From: an uncultured Pelagibacteraceae bacterium
GTDB lineage: Bacteria > Pseudomonadota > Alphaproteobacteria > Pelagibacterales > Pelagibacteraceae
DNA: 64,000 bases
Direction of reading: 5' to 3'
NCBI GenBank assembly: GCA_902594655.1
Contig: CACJMW010000001.1
Span: 1-64,000 of the forward strand
Shown here: positions 28,005 to 38,090 of the stretch, piece by piece
Layout of the letters: each line of letters opens with the position of its first letter
Numbering within the stretch: the first letter of the stretch is position 1
Program-made: the position numbers and the translations under genes
Notes under the pieces: model-generated
Told to the model about the DNA's origin: nothing
Database searches by the model: none
The model's input: only the letters and a program-made list of their open reading frames with translations

Positions 28005-29120
28005 TTATAGTCCTGCTTTCATTGCTTCCCATTTTTCACCAAGCTCTGTTCCGTTATCAGCCCAGAAGAAAGGATCAACTAAGAAGTAATTTTTAGTATT
28101 AGCTGGAGCTGTTGGCATTTGTGGCATCATTTCTGTTTTACCATCTTTATACCAAGGCTCACCTGCTTTAATAACATCAAGAGATGATTTTCTGTATGGT
28201 GCGTAAGCAATGTACTTAGCACTTCCAGCTAACATTTCTGTATTAGTCATCATAGCAAGAGCTTTTTTAGCATCAGCTTCGTTTGGTCCACCTTTTACAA
28301 GTGCAAAATATTCGTAGTCAAGACCTTGACCATCCCATACTTGTACTAGCGGTGCACCTTCACCAACGATCGCATTGAAAAATCTTCCATTCCAACCAGT
28401 TGCCATTACTACTTCACCACTCATTAATAATTCAGGCGGTTGAGCACCAGCTGACCAGAATACACATCCACCTTTTGGATCTGTGCATAATGCTTTAATT
28501 TTATCCATAGCTCTTTGAACACCTTTTTCAGTTTCTAAAGCTTCATAGATTTTTGCTCCACCTTTACCAGGTTTAATTCCATCTGCTGCTAAAGCGATTT
28601 CTAGGTTTGTTAGAGCACTTTTGTAAATTGCTCTTTTACCAGGAAACTTTTTAGTGTTGAAAAAATCTTTGATAGTTTTTGGAGTGCCTTTAACATTGTT
28701 TTTGTTGTAAGCATAGTTCCAAGAATACAAGATATTTCCTACAGCACATTTACTTGGCATAGGCGCGAAGAAATCTTCACTAGCAGGAGTTCCATCTGGA
28801 GCTGCTGGAAAGTCTTTGTCGAAATCAAATTCAACGAAAATACCTTCGTCACATCCATTAATAGTATCGAATGCAAATACATCGATAATATCCCATGTAA
28901 TTTTACCTGCTTCTTTTTGAGCTTTGATCTCTGATAAACCACCTGAATAGTCAACCCAATCGATTGTTATTCCAAGTTTTTTAGCAGTAGGATCTCCATA
29001 ACCTAACTTTTGCGACTCTGTATAAGCTCCACCCCAAGACACAGCAACAACTGCGAATGCTGAAGTAGTTACAGATAATGCAAAAGATAAAGCTAGGAAT
29101 AGCTTTGTTAATTTTTTCAT
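28005..29120 (-). CDS. ABC transporter extracellular solute-binding protein, PotD/PotF-like
   Basis: Signal peptide MKKLTKLFLALSFALSVTTSAFA; VVAVSWGGAYTES; operon with Pot-type permeases. Confidence 0.9.
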   Translation of the reverse strand: MKKLTKLFLALSFALSVTTSAFAVVAVSWGGAYTESQKLGYGDPTAKKLGITIDWVDYSGGLSEIKAQKEAGKITWDIIDVFAFDTINGCDEGIFVEFDFDKDFPAAPDGTPASEDFFAPMPSKCAVGNILYSWNYAYNKNNVKGTPKTIKDFFNTKKFPGKRAIYKSALTNLEIALAADGIKPGKGGAKIYEALETEKGVQRAMDKIKALCTDPKGGCVFWSAGAQPPELLMSGEVVMATGWNGRFFNAIVGEGAPLVQVWDGQGLDYEYFALVKGGPNEADAKKALAMMTNTEMLAGSAKYIAYAPYRKSSLDVIKAGEPWYKDGKTEMMPQMPTAPANTKNYFLVDPFFWADNGTELGEKWEAMKAGL

Positions 29121-29228
29121 TTATCCTCCGTTTAAACGTTTTTTTAAAAGGAGAATTACAACAATTTACAAAGTATAAGTCAACAGTGCAAAAATACTAT
29201 ATGTCGATAATTTTAGAGTGATTTATGA

Positions 29229-30317
29229 TTACTTTGGGTCTAATGCTCTAGCATCAGTACTGTTCCAGCCTATATTAATTTCATTCCCTAGCTTTATATC
29301 TAAATTTGCTGAACTATTAGGAACTTTTAAAATAAATTCATTATTACCCAACAAGTTTAATCTAACTCTTGTGTGATCTCCATGATAAATAACTTCTTCT
29401 ATTTTTCCTTTATGACTGTTATCCATTTTTCCATCTGGATTTATTAATGCTCTCTCAGGTCTTAATGAAACCGTGGTTTTTTCCCCTTTAGATTTTACTG
29501 AAATTGGATTAGCAAAAATTTCCCCTCCTCCATTAAGTTTTACTTTGCACTTATCTTTAGAAACATCAACAACTTCACCAACGAAAGTATTATTTTCACC
29601 AATAAATTTTGCGACAAAAGAATTAACTGGTGACTCGTATAATTGGTCTGGTGAAGAAAGTTGTTGAACTTTACCATCGTTAAATACTGCAATTCTATTA
29701 GACATTGTTAAAGCTTCACCTTGGTCATGTGTAACATAAACAACTGTAACACCAATACTTTCATGTATATGTTTAATTTCGTACTGCATGCTTTCTCTTA
29801 AATTTTTATCTAGCGCTCCAAGTGGTTCATCCATCAAAACAACGGCTGGATCAAATACTAATGCTCTAGCAACAGCAACTCTTTGTTGTTGGCCTCCTGA
29901 GAGCTGTCCTGGCATTCTTGACTCATATCCTGCTAATGAAACCATAGATAAAGCTTTATCTACTTTTTTATCTATTTCATCTTTGGAAATTTTTCTTACT
30001 CTTAATGGAAAAGCTAAATTTTCATATACCGTCATATGTGGGAACAAAGCATAATTTTGGAATACCATTCCAATTCCTCTTTTATGTGGAGGTATATTTG
30101 AAATAGGATTTCCATCTAAATAAATTTCACCATTTGTAGGTGTTTCAAAACCAGCTAACATCATTAAGCAAGTTGTTTTTCCTGAACCAGATGGTCCAAG
30201 CATCGTAATGAATTCACCTTCAGCAATGTCTAAGTTTAAATCTTTTACGACAAGAACTTTTCCGTCGTAACTTTTATCAACTTTAGCGAATTTAACGAAT
30301 TCTTTGTTATTTGACAT
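29229..30317 (-). CDS. ABC transporter ATP-binding protein, PotA/PotG-like
   Basis: Walker A GPSGSGKTT, LSGGQQQRVAVARAL, VVLMDEPLGALD, C-terminal TOBE region. Confidence 0.95.
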   Translation of the reverse strand: MSNNKEFVKFAKVDKSYDGKVLVVKDLNLDIAEGEFITMLGPSGSGKTTCLMMLAGFETPTNGEIYLDGNPISNIPPHKRGIGMVFQNYALFPHMTVYENLAFPLRVRKISKDEIDKKVDKALSMVSLAGYESRMPGQLSGGQQQRVAVARALVFDPAVVLMDEPLGALDKNLRESMQYEIKHIHESIGVTVVYVTHDQGEALTMSNRIAVFNDGKVQQLSSPDQLYESPVNSFVAKFIGENNTFVGEVVDVSKDKCKVKLNGGGEIFANPISVKSKGEKTTVSLRPERALINPDGKMDNSHKGKIEEVIYHGDHTRVRLNLLGNNEFILKVPNSSANLDIKLGNEINIGWNSTDARALDPK

Positions 30318-30363
30318 CGGATGAATTTAAAACATTTGTGAAGAAGATTATCAATAGTTAATT

Positions 30364-31533
30364 TTAGCTCTTTATATGCAGTTCTTTTGAAAGATTACAA
30401 AATAATTCTGACCCAGTTTCAGTAACTCTAACAGACTCTGATGCTTCTACTCCCCACTCGCCAAACTGCATTACAGCAATCATGTGAAAGCAAATATTTT
30501 TTTCTAATACTGTTTTGTCTCCTTTAGAAATATTTAATGTGTGCTCGCCCCAATCTGGTGGATAACCAATTCCAATTGAATACCCAGTTCTAGATTTTTT
30601 TTCGATACCATACTTATCCAAAACTTTCCAAAAAGCTTGGGCAACATCATCAGCAGTATTTCCTGGTTTAGTTACATCTATACCTGCATGAAGTGCTTCT
30701 ATAGTTTTTTTCATTGTATCTATTTTTTTTTGATCAGGTTTCCCAAGAAGGACAGTTCTAGCCATAGGACAGTGATATCTTCTGTAAACTCCAGATAATT
30801 CAATAATTGTTGCCTCCCCTTCAATAAACTTGTTATCACTCCATGTTAAATGAGATGCAGATGTGCCTTTTCCAGTCGGCAGGAGTGGAACTATTGCAGA
30901 ATAGTCTCCACCATATTCATTTGTTCCTTTTATTAATGTACCCGCAATCTCTGATACTAAATCATTTTGTCTAACACCGGGTTTGATAAATTCAAAAGCC
31001 TTTTTCATTCCAAGTTCAGTAATCTTGCTTGCTTTCTTCATTAAATTTATTTCTGCATCTGATTTAACTACTCTTGCCCAGTTAACCAATCTTTCGCTGT
31101 CAATTAGTTTTGCGTTAGGTAAACCGTCTAATAGTTTTTTATACGAGTATGCTGTAAAATAATGAGCATCCATTTCTAATCCAATATTTAAATTTTCCCA
31201 TTTTCTTTTCTTTATTAATTCTACAATTGCATCGTAAGGATGAGTTGGCCATGTATGAATATATTTTTCATCATAGGCAATTATATTTTCATGTTTTATA
31301 TAACAGTTAATATATGCGCCTCCTACGTCCTGAGCTCTAACAAATAATAATGGCTCATCAGCATCTATATGTACTATTGCACATTGGGCATAATAAAATG
31401 ACCAAGCATCATAGCCGGTAAGATAGTTTATATTTGGAGTATCTTGAGAAATTAAAAGGTCAATACCTTTTTCTTGCATAGATTTTTTAACTTTATCCAG
31501 CCTATGTTTATATTCTTCTTTTGAAAATAACAT
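30364..31533 (-). CDS. doeA: M24 family hydrolase, ectoine hydrolase DoeA/EutD-like
   Basis: YLTGYDAWSFYYAQC, GGDYSAIVPLLPTGKGTSASHLTW, YRRYHCPMARTVLLGKP, SRTGYSIGIGYPPDWGEHT; ORF extends to 31557 but MLFSKEEY start avoids overlap. Confidence 0.7.
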   Translation of the reverse strand: MLFSKEEYKHRLDKVKKSMQEKGIDLLISQDTPNINYLTGYDAWSFYYAQCAIVHIDADEPLLFVRAQDVGGAYINCYIKHENIIAYDEKYIHTWPTHPYDAIVELIKKRKWENLNIGLEMDAHYFTAYSYKKLLDGLPNAKLIDSERLVNWARVVKSDAEINLMKKASKITELGMKKAFEFIKPGVRQNDLVSEIAGTLIKGTNEYGGDYSAIVPLLPTGKGTSASHLTWSDNKFIEGEATIIELSGVYRRYHCPMARTVLLGKPDQKKIDTMKKTIEALHAGIDVTKPGNTADDVAQAFWKVLDKYGIEKKSRTGYSIGIGYPPDWGEHTLNISKGDKTVLEKNICFHMIAVMQFGEWGVEASESVRVTETGSELFCNLSKELHIKS

Positions 31534-31534
31534 T

Positions 31535-32278
31535 TTAATTTGAGAATAATTTTCCAAATCCAGCTATAGATTTATTCATTCCTATTTTTTTTAAAGTTTC
31601 CCAAATTAAAGCTTGGTTGCTTGATAAAACCATTTTACCATGTTTTTTCTCTAACCTATCTATTATCGTCAAAGCTGGAAGAGCTGTACAAGAAATAAAT
31701 AAAGCATCAGCATCATTTAGGTTAATATTAGATAAAACATCATACAAATATTCTGGGTCAACTTTTCCAATATCTATATCTGATTCTATATCAAAATAAG
31801 AATTAGATGTTATTTCAAATCCTTCTTTTTTAAAGAATTCAATCACTTCATCATTTAATTTTTTTGGATACGGGGTAAATAAATATATTTTTTTTATATC
31901 TAATTTTTTTAATGCATTTACTGCTGCCGTACTTGGAGTTGTTACACTTGTATTTGGTTTTGCTTTTTTAATTTTTTCTTCAATTGAATTATATCCAGCT
32001 GCTATTGTTCCTGAAGTACATCCATACGCAACGCAGTCTATTTTTTCGTCAGGCAATATATCTTTTGTAACTTCAGTAATTTTCTCAGACATTTTAATTA
32101 GATTTTCTGATGTTAGAGGATTAAAGGTTTCTATTCTATTTACAAAAAAATCAATCTTTTTATCTTTAATAACGCTAATGAAATCTTTTTCGATCATATA
32201 ATCGCTGGATAGGGCAATTAAACCTATTTTTGGATTTAATTCCTTTAAAAACTTAGGTGGTATTTTTTTTGTTTCCAT
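31535..32278 (-). CDS. Asp/Glu racemase / maleate isomerase / EutA-like protein
   Basis: VAYGCTSGTIAAGY and LFISCTALPAL (two active-site Cys regions); adjacent to doeA-like gene. Confidence 0.75.
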   Translation of the reverse strand: METKKIPPKFLKELNPKIGLIALSSDYMIEKDFISVIKDKKIDFFVNRIETFNPLTSENLIKMSEKITEVTKDILPDEKIDCVAYGCTSGTIAAGYNSIEEKIKKAKPNTSVTTPSTAAVNALKKLDIKKIYLFTPYPKKLNDEVIEFFKKEGFEITSNSYFDIESDIDIGKVDPEYLYDVLSNINLNDADALFISCTALPALTIIDRLEKKHGKMVLSSNQALIWETLKKIGMNKSIAGFGKLFSN

Positions 32279-32414
32279 ATTTTTTTAAATATATCCTAAA
32301 GTTATATTTTGTGATATAAATAACTCAAGCGATACATAACTCGTCGTTTTAACTTCATAAGCTAAACGAAAGTGGGATCGGTCGTCTTTAAATTAGTTTT
32401 TAAAGGAGGCTTAA

Positions 32415-33584
32415 ATGAAATTTGGTTATTTTTGTAATACCACTAATTGGACACATAAACCCTATTATCAATTACTAGACGAAACAAAAGAGATCACAGA
32501 GTATTGTGATAAAAATAATTGGAACTCTATTTGGTTCACAGAACATCACTTTAATCATGAAGGAATGGAGTCATGTACAAATCCTTTAATGTTAGGTGCT
32601 GATGCTGCAGCAAGAACAAAAAATATTAGAATTGGTCAAGCTGCTAACGTCATAACTTTTCATAATCCAATAAGATTAGCTGAAGATATAGCAACACTTG
32701 ATCAGCTTTCTAAAGGAAGAGTTGAGGTTGGAGTAGCAAGGGGAATTTACGGGAGAGAAGCAATAAATTTAAACAAAGAAGCAGATTTAAAAGACCAGGC
32801 AAAAAATTTTAGACTCTTTGCTGAAACATTGGAAGTTCTTAAAAAGGCATGGACAGAAAAGTTTTTTGAACATAAAGGAGAATTTTATACCTATCCTTCT
32901 CCAGATTATGTTTGGCAACATGATATGAGTCCTCCAAGTGATGAATTTATGAATATGGAAAATAATACAATGAAAAAAATAAGTGTTGTTCCAAAACCAT
33001 ATCAAAATCCACACCCACCAATACATCAAGTTGTTGATGGAATAAGATCTATTGAGTGGGCTGCAGAAAATAATATTAATGTCATTATGTGGATACCAAC
33101 TGTTAAAGCATTAAAAATAAAATTTGAAGCATATAAAAATAAAAGATCTGAGGTTACTAAAAAAAATATTCCATTAGGTGAAGGTGTTTCACTGGTAAGA
33201 GATATGTTTGTGGCTGACACGATGGAAGAGGCAAAAGAAAAAGCTGGAGAACATATGGTGAATTATATGAGATGGGTTTGTCATTGGAGAGGTCTAGGAA
33301 ATCATATGGATCCGGGAGAGGATCTTCCAGAAACAAAAGGTAAACTTGATTTATTAAATTATGACTTCCTGCATAAAAGAAATATGCTTTTTGGAACACC
33401 TGAATATGTAATTGATAAAATTCATGAACTTAAATCTGAATTAAATCTTCAAAATTTACAAGTTTGGTCAAACTTTCCTGGTGTTAAACATAAAGACTGT
33501 ATGAAAAGTATAAAACTTTTTACAGAAAAAGTAATACCCCATTTTAAGGATGATTTAGATACAGAAGTTAAAAAAGTTTCGTGA
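32415..33584 (+). CDS. LLM-class flavin-dependent oxidoreductase (luciferase-like)
   Basis: WFTEHHFNHEG, IRIGQAANVITFHNPIRLAEDIATLDQLSKGRVEVGVARG; SD aaaggagg. Confidence 0.92.
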   Translation: MKFGYFCNTTNWTHKPYYQLLDETKEITEYCDKNNWNSIWFTEHHFNHEGMESCTNPLMLGADAAARTKNIRIGQAANVITFHNPIRLAEDIATLDQLSKGRVEVGVARGIYGREAINLNKEADLKDQAKNFRLFAETLEVLKKAWTEKFFEHKGEFYTYPSPDYVWQHDMSPPSDEFMNMENNTMKKISVVPKPYQNPHPPIHQVVDGIRSIEWAAENNINVIMWIPTVKALKIKFEAYKNKRSEVTKKNIPLGEGVSLVRDMFVADTMEEAKEKAGEHMVNYMRWVCHWRGLGNHMDPGEDLPETKGKLDLLNYDFLHKRNMLFGTPEYVIDKIHELKSELNLQNLQVWSNFPGVKHKDCMKSIKLFTEKVIPHFKDDLDTEVKKVS

Positions 33585-35275
33585 TCAAATCTCAAAAATT
33601 AACAGGCGGCCAAGCAGCTGTTAAATCATTAAAAAAAGAAAATGTTAAACATGTGTTTGGATTAATTGGATCTGCAACAATGGAAATGTTTGACGCACTT
33701 TACCATGAAAAAAAAATAAAATTTATTGGAGTTAGAGACGAAAGAACAGGAACGCATATGGCTGACGGATATGCACGCGCTTCGAACGAACCAGGAATTA
33801 TTATTGCTGGTCAAAACGGACCTGGAGCAACAAATTTAGTAACAGGACTTGCTCAAGCTAAAGCTGCTTTTTCCCCAGTTGTATCTATAGCTGGCTTATA
33901 TTCTACTAAAGATAAAATGGAAGATGCTTTTCAAGGACTTGATCAACAATCTTTGTTTGCTCCAGTTACAAAAAAAACTTTCATAGTAAAAAAAACTAGC
34001 AAGATTTCATCTATTTTAAGTGAGGCATTTAGATATGCAATGTCTCCAAGAAGAGGTCCTGTAACTGTTAACTTGCCAAGAAATATTTTAGCGAATAAAT
34101 CTCAATTTAAGATTGATCAAAATAAAAAATCATACAAAAGCAATTATAATATAAAAGCTAAACATAAATTTATAAATAACGTTATAAATTTGCTTAAAAA
34201 AAATAAAAAAATTACTTTAGTTGTTGGTGGAGGAATAAAATATAATTCAAGTTATAAAGTAATAACTAAACTTGCAGAATATTTATATATCCCAATAGTA
34301 ACTGCAGCAGGCCACGGTGATGCCATACCTTTTGATCATAAACTAAATGCTGGTCAAATGGGCCCAAGGGGAAATCCTGTTGCATCTAAGATTGTTAAAG
34401 AAGCAGACTTAATATTGGCAATTGGTACAAGATTAGGATTTAATTCAACTTTTTATTCATTCGATAATATAAATAAAAATGCAAAAATTGTTCAGATTGA
34501 ACTAGAAAAAAAAATGTTAGGCAGATATTTCCCGATTACATATGGAGCTTGTGCCGATGCAGCAACAGCAACAGGCCAAATCCTTAAAGCAATCAAAGCT
34601 AAAAAAATTAAGCCAGACACAAAAAAATGGACTAATTTATTTGTAAAAAATAGAAGTAAATTTTTAATTCAAAGAGATAAAATTAAATCAAAAAATTTTC
34701 CTATTCAGCCAAATGGTTTATTCAAAGAATTAAGAAAAGTAATTCCAAAAAATTCTGCAATAACTTTAGATGCTGGAACTTTATGTCTTCAAGCTACAGA
34801 TGCTTTAAAATATGATAATCCACCTTCTCTATTTACTCCTCTAGATTTTGGTCTTGTAGGATTTTCTTTTGCATGTGGATTGGGTGTTAAATTAGCTAAA
34901 CCAAAAAAAACTGTTATTAGTTTTATGGGTGATGGTGGTTTTGGAATGACGATATCTGAATTGAGCACTGCTGTTGAACATAAAATTAATACAATAACTG
35001 TAGTTATGAATAATAAAAGTTGGGGGGCTGAAAAGGCTTATCAAAAAGATTTTTTTGGTAGAAGATATCTTGGGGCAGATATAATTAGTCCACCATTTGA
35101 TAAAGTTGCAGAATTATATGGAGCAAAAGGATTTAAAGTAAAAAAATTGTCACAAATCAAATCGGTATTCAAAAAAGCTTTAAAAATTAAAAAACCTGTA
35201 GTTATTGATATTGATGTAGATCCTAAAGCGCTATACAGTTTTAGAAGAGATAGTTTTAAACATAGATCAAAATAA
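33581..35275 (+). CDS. Thiamine-diphosphate-dependent enzyme (acetolactate synthase / Xsc-like superfamily)
   Basis: GTG start overlapping upstream stop; GLIGSATMEMFDAL, IIAGQNGPGATNL, GDGGFGMTISEL...NNKSWG ThDP motif. Confidence 0.88.
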   Translation: MIKSQKLTGGQAAVKSLKKENVKHVFGLIGSATMEMFDALYHEKKIKFIGVRDERTGTHMADGYARASNEPGIIIAGQNGPGATNLVTGLAQAKAAFSPVVSIAGLYSTKDKMEDAFQGLDQQSLFAPVTKKTFIVKKTSKISSILSEAFRYAMSPRRGPVTVNLPRNILANKSQFKIDQNKKSYKSNYNIKAKHKFINNVINLLKKNKKITLVVGGGIKYNSSYKVITKLAEYLYIPIVTAAGHGDAIPFDHKLNAGQMGPRGNPVASKIVKEADLILAIGTRLGFNSTFYSFDNINKNAKIVQIELEKKMLGRYFPITYGACADAATATGQILKAIKAKKIKPDTKKWTNLFVKNRSKFLIQRDKIKSKNFPIQPNGLFKELRKVIPKNSAITLDAGTLCLQATDALKYDNPPSLFTPLDFGLVGFSFACGLGVKLAKPKKTVISFMGDGGFGMTISELSTAVEHKINTITVVMNNKSWGAEKAYQKDFFGRRYLGADIISPPFDKVAELYGAKGFKVKKLSQIKSVFKKALKIKKPVVIDIDVDPKALYSFRRDSFKHRSK

Positions 35276-35859
35276 TGAAATTAGAATTAAGAAAATTTGT
35301 AAAATTTGTAGATAAAACATTTATTGAAGGTGGTAAAGAAGCAAAAGATCCAGTTTTATTAGTTTCTGTTGCTGCTGTAATTAAAAACCCTTGGGTAGGA
35401 AAAGGTTTTGTTGAAGATCTAAAACCAGAAATATTAGATTTAGCACCAAAACTTGGAGATATACTAGTTCCAGAATTAATTAAAGAAATCGGGTCTGGAG
35501 ATAAAATTTTAGCATACGGTAAAGCTGCAATGGTTGGATTAAATGGAGAAATAGAACATGCTTCAGCATTTATTCATACACTAAGGTTTGGAAATAAATT
35601 TAGAGATGCTGTTGGTGGAACATCATACCTGAGTTTTACAAATACTAGAGGACCAGCAGGTTCTAAAATCTCAATACCTATGATGCATAAGACCGATGCA
35701 GGTCTTAGACCATTTTACTTAACACATGAATTTACAATTCATGACGCCCCAAATGAAGATGAGATTGTTATTGCTATTGGAGGAGCACCAACAGGAAGAG
35801 CTCATGCAAGAACCGGGGACAGATATCAAGATATGAAGGAAATGGGAATTGATAAGTAG
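35275..35859 (+). CDS. Amino acid synthesis family protein (PF06684-like)
   Basis: GDKILAYGKAAMVGLNGEIEHASAFIHTLRFGNKFRDAVGGTSYLSF. Confidence 0.75.
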   Translation: MKLELRKFVKFVDKTFIEGGKEAKDPVLLVSVAAVIKNPWVGKGFVEDLKPEILDLAPKLGDILVPELIKEIGSGDKILAYGKAAMVGLNGEIEHASAFIHTLRFGNKFRDAVGGTSYLSFTNTRGPAGSKISIPMMHKTDAGLRPFYLTHEFTIHDAPNEDEIVIAIGGAPTGRAHARTGDRYQDMKEMGIDK

Positions 35860-36616
35860 CTTTGATTCAAAAAAAACTTTTTACCAACTAAACACCAAAA
35901 AAGATATACCAATAATATTTATTCATGGTGTTGGATTAAACCACTCAATGTGGGAACCACAAGTCAATGCATTTGATAATACTGTATTAACTTATGATAT
36001 TTTAGGACATGGAAATACACCACTGACAAAAGAAAATATTACTTTTGATGATTTTAGCAGTCAACTCATTCACCTTGTGGATGAATTAGATATCAAAAAA
36101 TTTCATTTAGTAGGTTTTTCTATCGGTTCATTAATAGCTAGAAATTTTGCTTGTAATTATAACGACAGATTGGAGTCTTTAACACTCTTATGTTCAGTAT
36201 TTGAAAGATCAAAAGTTCAACAACAAACTGTTAATGATAGATTTGAGCTATCTAAAAAAAGCAGAACCCTTTCAAAACAAGCTTTAAATAGATGGTTTTC
36301 TGATGAATATTTAAATAAGAATCCAAAAATTTATGAAAAAATTTCAAATATTTTAGAAAAAAATGATATTCAAAACTTCCTTAAAGTATATGAATTGTTT
36401 GTTCAACATAAAGACATAGAAGAATTTCATAAAATTAATTCTAAAACATTGGTAATTACTGGAGAAGGTGATGTTGGATCAACACCTGAAATGTCTAAAA
36501 AATTAAGTAATGTAATTAAAAACTCTATACTTAAAATAGTTTCAGGAAAACATCTTTGTAGTATTGAATGTCCAGATGATGTAAATAATGAAATAAGAAA
36601 ATTAATTAATGGCTAA
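35849..36616 (+). CDS. Alpha/beta hydrolase
   Basis: PIIFIHGVGLNHSMWEPQ, LVGFSIGSLIARNFA nucleophile elbow; probable TTG start. Confidence 0.88.
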   Translation: MISSFDSKKTFYQLNTKKDIPIIFIHGVGLNHSMWEPQVNAFDNTVLTYDILGHGNTPLTKENITFDDFSSQLIHLVDELDIKKFHLVGFSIGSLIARNFACNYNDRLESLTLLCSVFERSKVQQQTVNDRFELSKKSRTLSKQALNRWFSDEYLNKNPKIYEKISNILEKNDIQNFLKVYELFVQHKDIEEFHKINSKTLVITGEGDVGSTPEMSKKLSNVIKNSILKIVSGKHLCSIECPDDVNNEIRKLING

Positions 36617-38090
36617 TTTAAAACAATATAAAATGTTCGTTAACGGAGAATGGATTGCCTCTGAGTCTAAAAAAACATTTGAAACTTTAAATCCAGAAAA
36701 TAATAAACCATGGGCTGTGGTTCCAGAAGCAAGCGCTAAAGATGTTGATAAAGCAGTTAAATCAGCACAAAAAGCTTTTGAAGGAGAATGGTCTAAAATA
36801 TTACCTAGAGAAAGAGCTAAATATTTAAGAGCTATCGGTAGCAAACTTAGAGAGAATGCTGAACTTTTAGGTAAAGTTGAAACAGTTGATACAGGTAAAC
36901 TTTACAGAGAAACATATAAACAAGCTCATTATATTGCAGAGTACTATGACTACTATGCAGGACTTGCAGATAAAATTGAAGGTACAGTTCTTCCAATTGA
37001 TAAACCAAATATTCAAGCCATTACAACTAGAATTCCAATTGGAGTAATTGCTGCAATCGTTCCATGGAATTCTCAAATGTTTTTAACTGCAACTAAACTT
37101 GCTCCAGCTCTTGCAATGGGAAATACTATTGTAATCAAAGCATCAGAACTTGCGCCAGCAACTATGTTTGAGTTTGCAAAATTAATTGAAGAAACAGGAA
37201 TTCCGAAAGGAGTAGTAAATGTTATTACGGGTTTTGGTGATCCATGCGGTAAAGCTTTAACAACTCACAATTTAGTTGAAAAGGTTGCATTCACAGGTGG
37301 TCCTGAAACAGCAAGGCATATAATAAGAAATTCTGCAGAAAATTTATCAGAGGTTAGTTTGGAACTTGGTGGAAAGAGTCCGGTTGCAGTATTCAACGAT
37401 GCTCACCAGGAAAATGCAGTTAATGGAATTACTGCTGGAATTTTTGGTGCATCTGGACAAAGTTGTATTGCTGGTTCAAGGTTGTATTTACAAAAAGAAA
37501 TTTATAATGAATTTTTAGATAAACTTACAGCTAGAGCAGAAAAAATAAAAATAGGAGCGCCAATGGATCCAGATACAGAAATGGGACCATTAAGTAATTT
37601 TAAGCAATTAGAAATTATTGAAAAAAATATAAAATTAACTGTAGAGCAAGGTGGAAAAATTAAATGTGGTGGCAAAAGACATTCATATTCAAATGAAGGA
37701 TATTATTTTCCACCAACAATTATTGAATGCGATAATCATAATTTGCCAGCAGCTGAAAATGAATTATTTGGTCCAGTTTTATCAGTTATGAAATTTGATA
37801 CAGAAAAAGAAGTTATTGAAAAAATGAATGATAATCAGTTTGGATTATCTTCTGGAGTTTATACTAGTGATCTGGCTAGAGGATTAAGAGTTTCAAACGC
37901 CATTAGAGCAGGAATTACATTTGTTAATACTTATAGATTAATTTCACCATCAGCTCCATTTGGAGGGATTAAAGATAGTGGATATGGAAAAGAAGCAGGA
38001 ATCGACTCAATTAAAGACTATACTAGAGTTAAAACTATTTGGTACTATACATCTGACGAACCAACACTTGATCCTTTTTCAATTAGATAG
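36609..38090 (+). CDS. Aldehyde dehydrogenase
   Basis: IVPWNSQMFLTATKLAPALAMGN, LELGGKSPVAVF, GASGQSCIAGSR. Confidence 0.94.
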   Translation: MANLKQYKMFVNGEWIASESKKTFETLNPENNKPWAVVPEASAKDVDKAVKSAQKAFEGEWSKILPRERAKYLRAIGSKLRENAELLGKVETVDTGKLYRETYKQAHYIAEYYDYYAGLADKIEGTVLPIDKPNIQAITTRIPIGVIAAIVPWNSQMFLTATKLAPALAMGNTIVIKASELAPATMFEFAKLIEETGIPKGVVNVITGFGDPCGKALTTHNLVEKVAFTGGPETARHIIRNSAENLSEVSLELGGKSPVAVFNDAHQENAVNGITAGIFGASGQSCIAGSRLYLQKEIYNEFLDKLTARAEKIKIGAPMDPDTEMGPLSNFKQLEIIEKNIKLTVEQGGKIKCGGKRHSYSNEGYYFPPTIIECDNHNLPAAENELFGPVLSVMKFDTEKEVIEKMNDNQFGLSSGVYTSDLARGLRVSNAIRAGITFVNTYRLISPSAPFGGIKDSGYGKEAGIDSIKDYTRVKTIWYYTSDEPTLDPFSIR

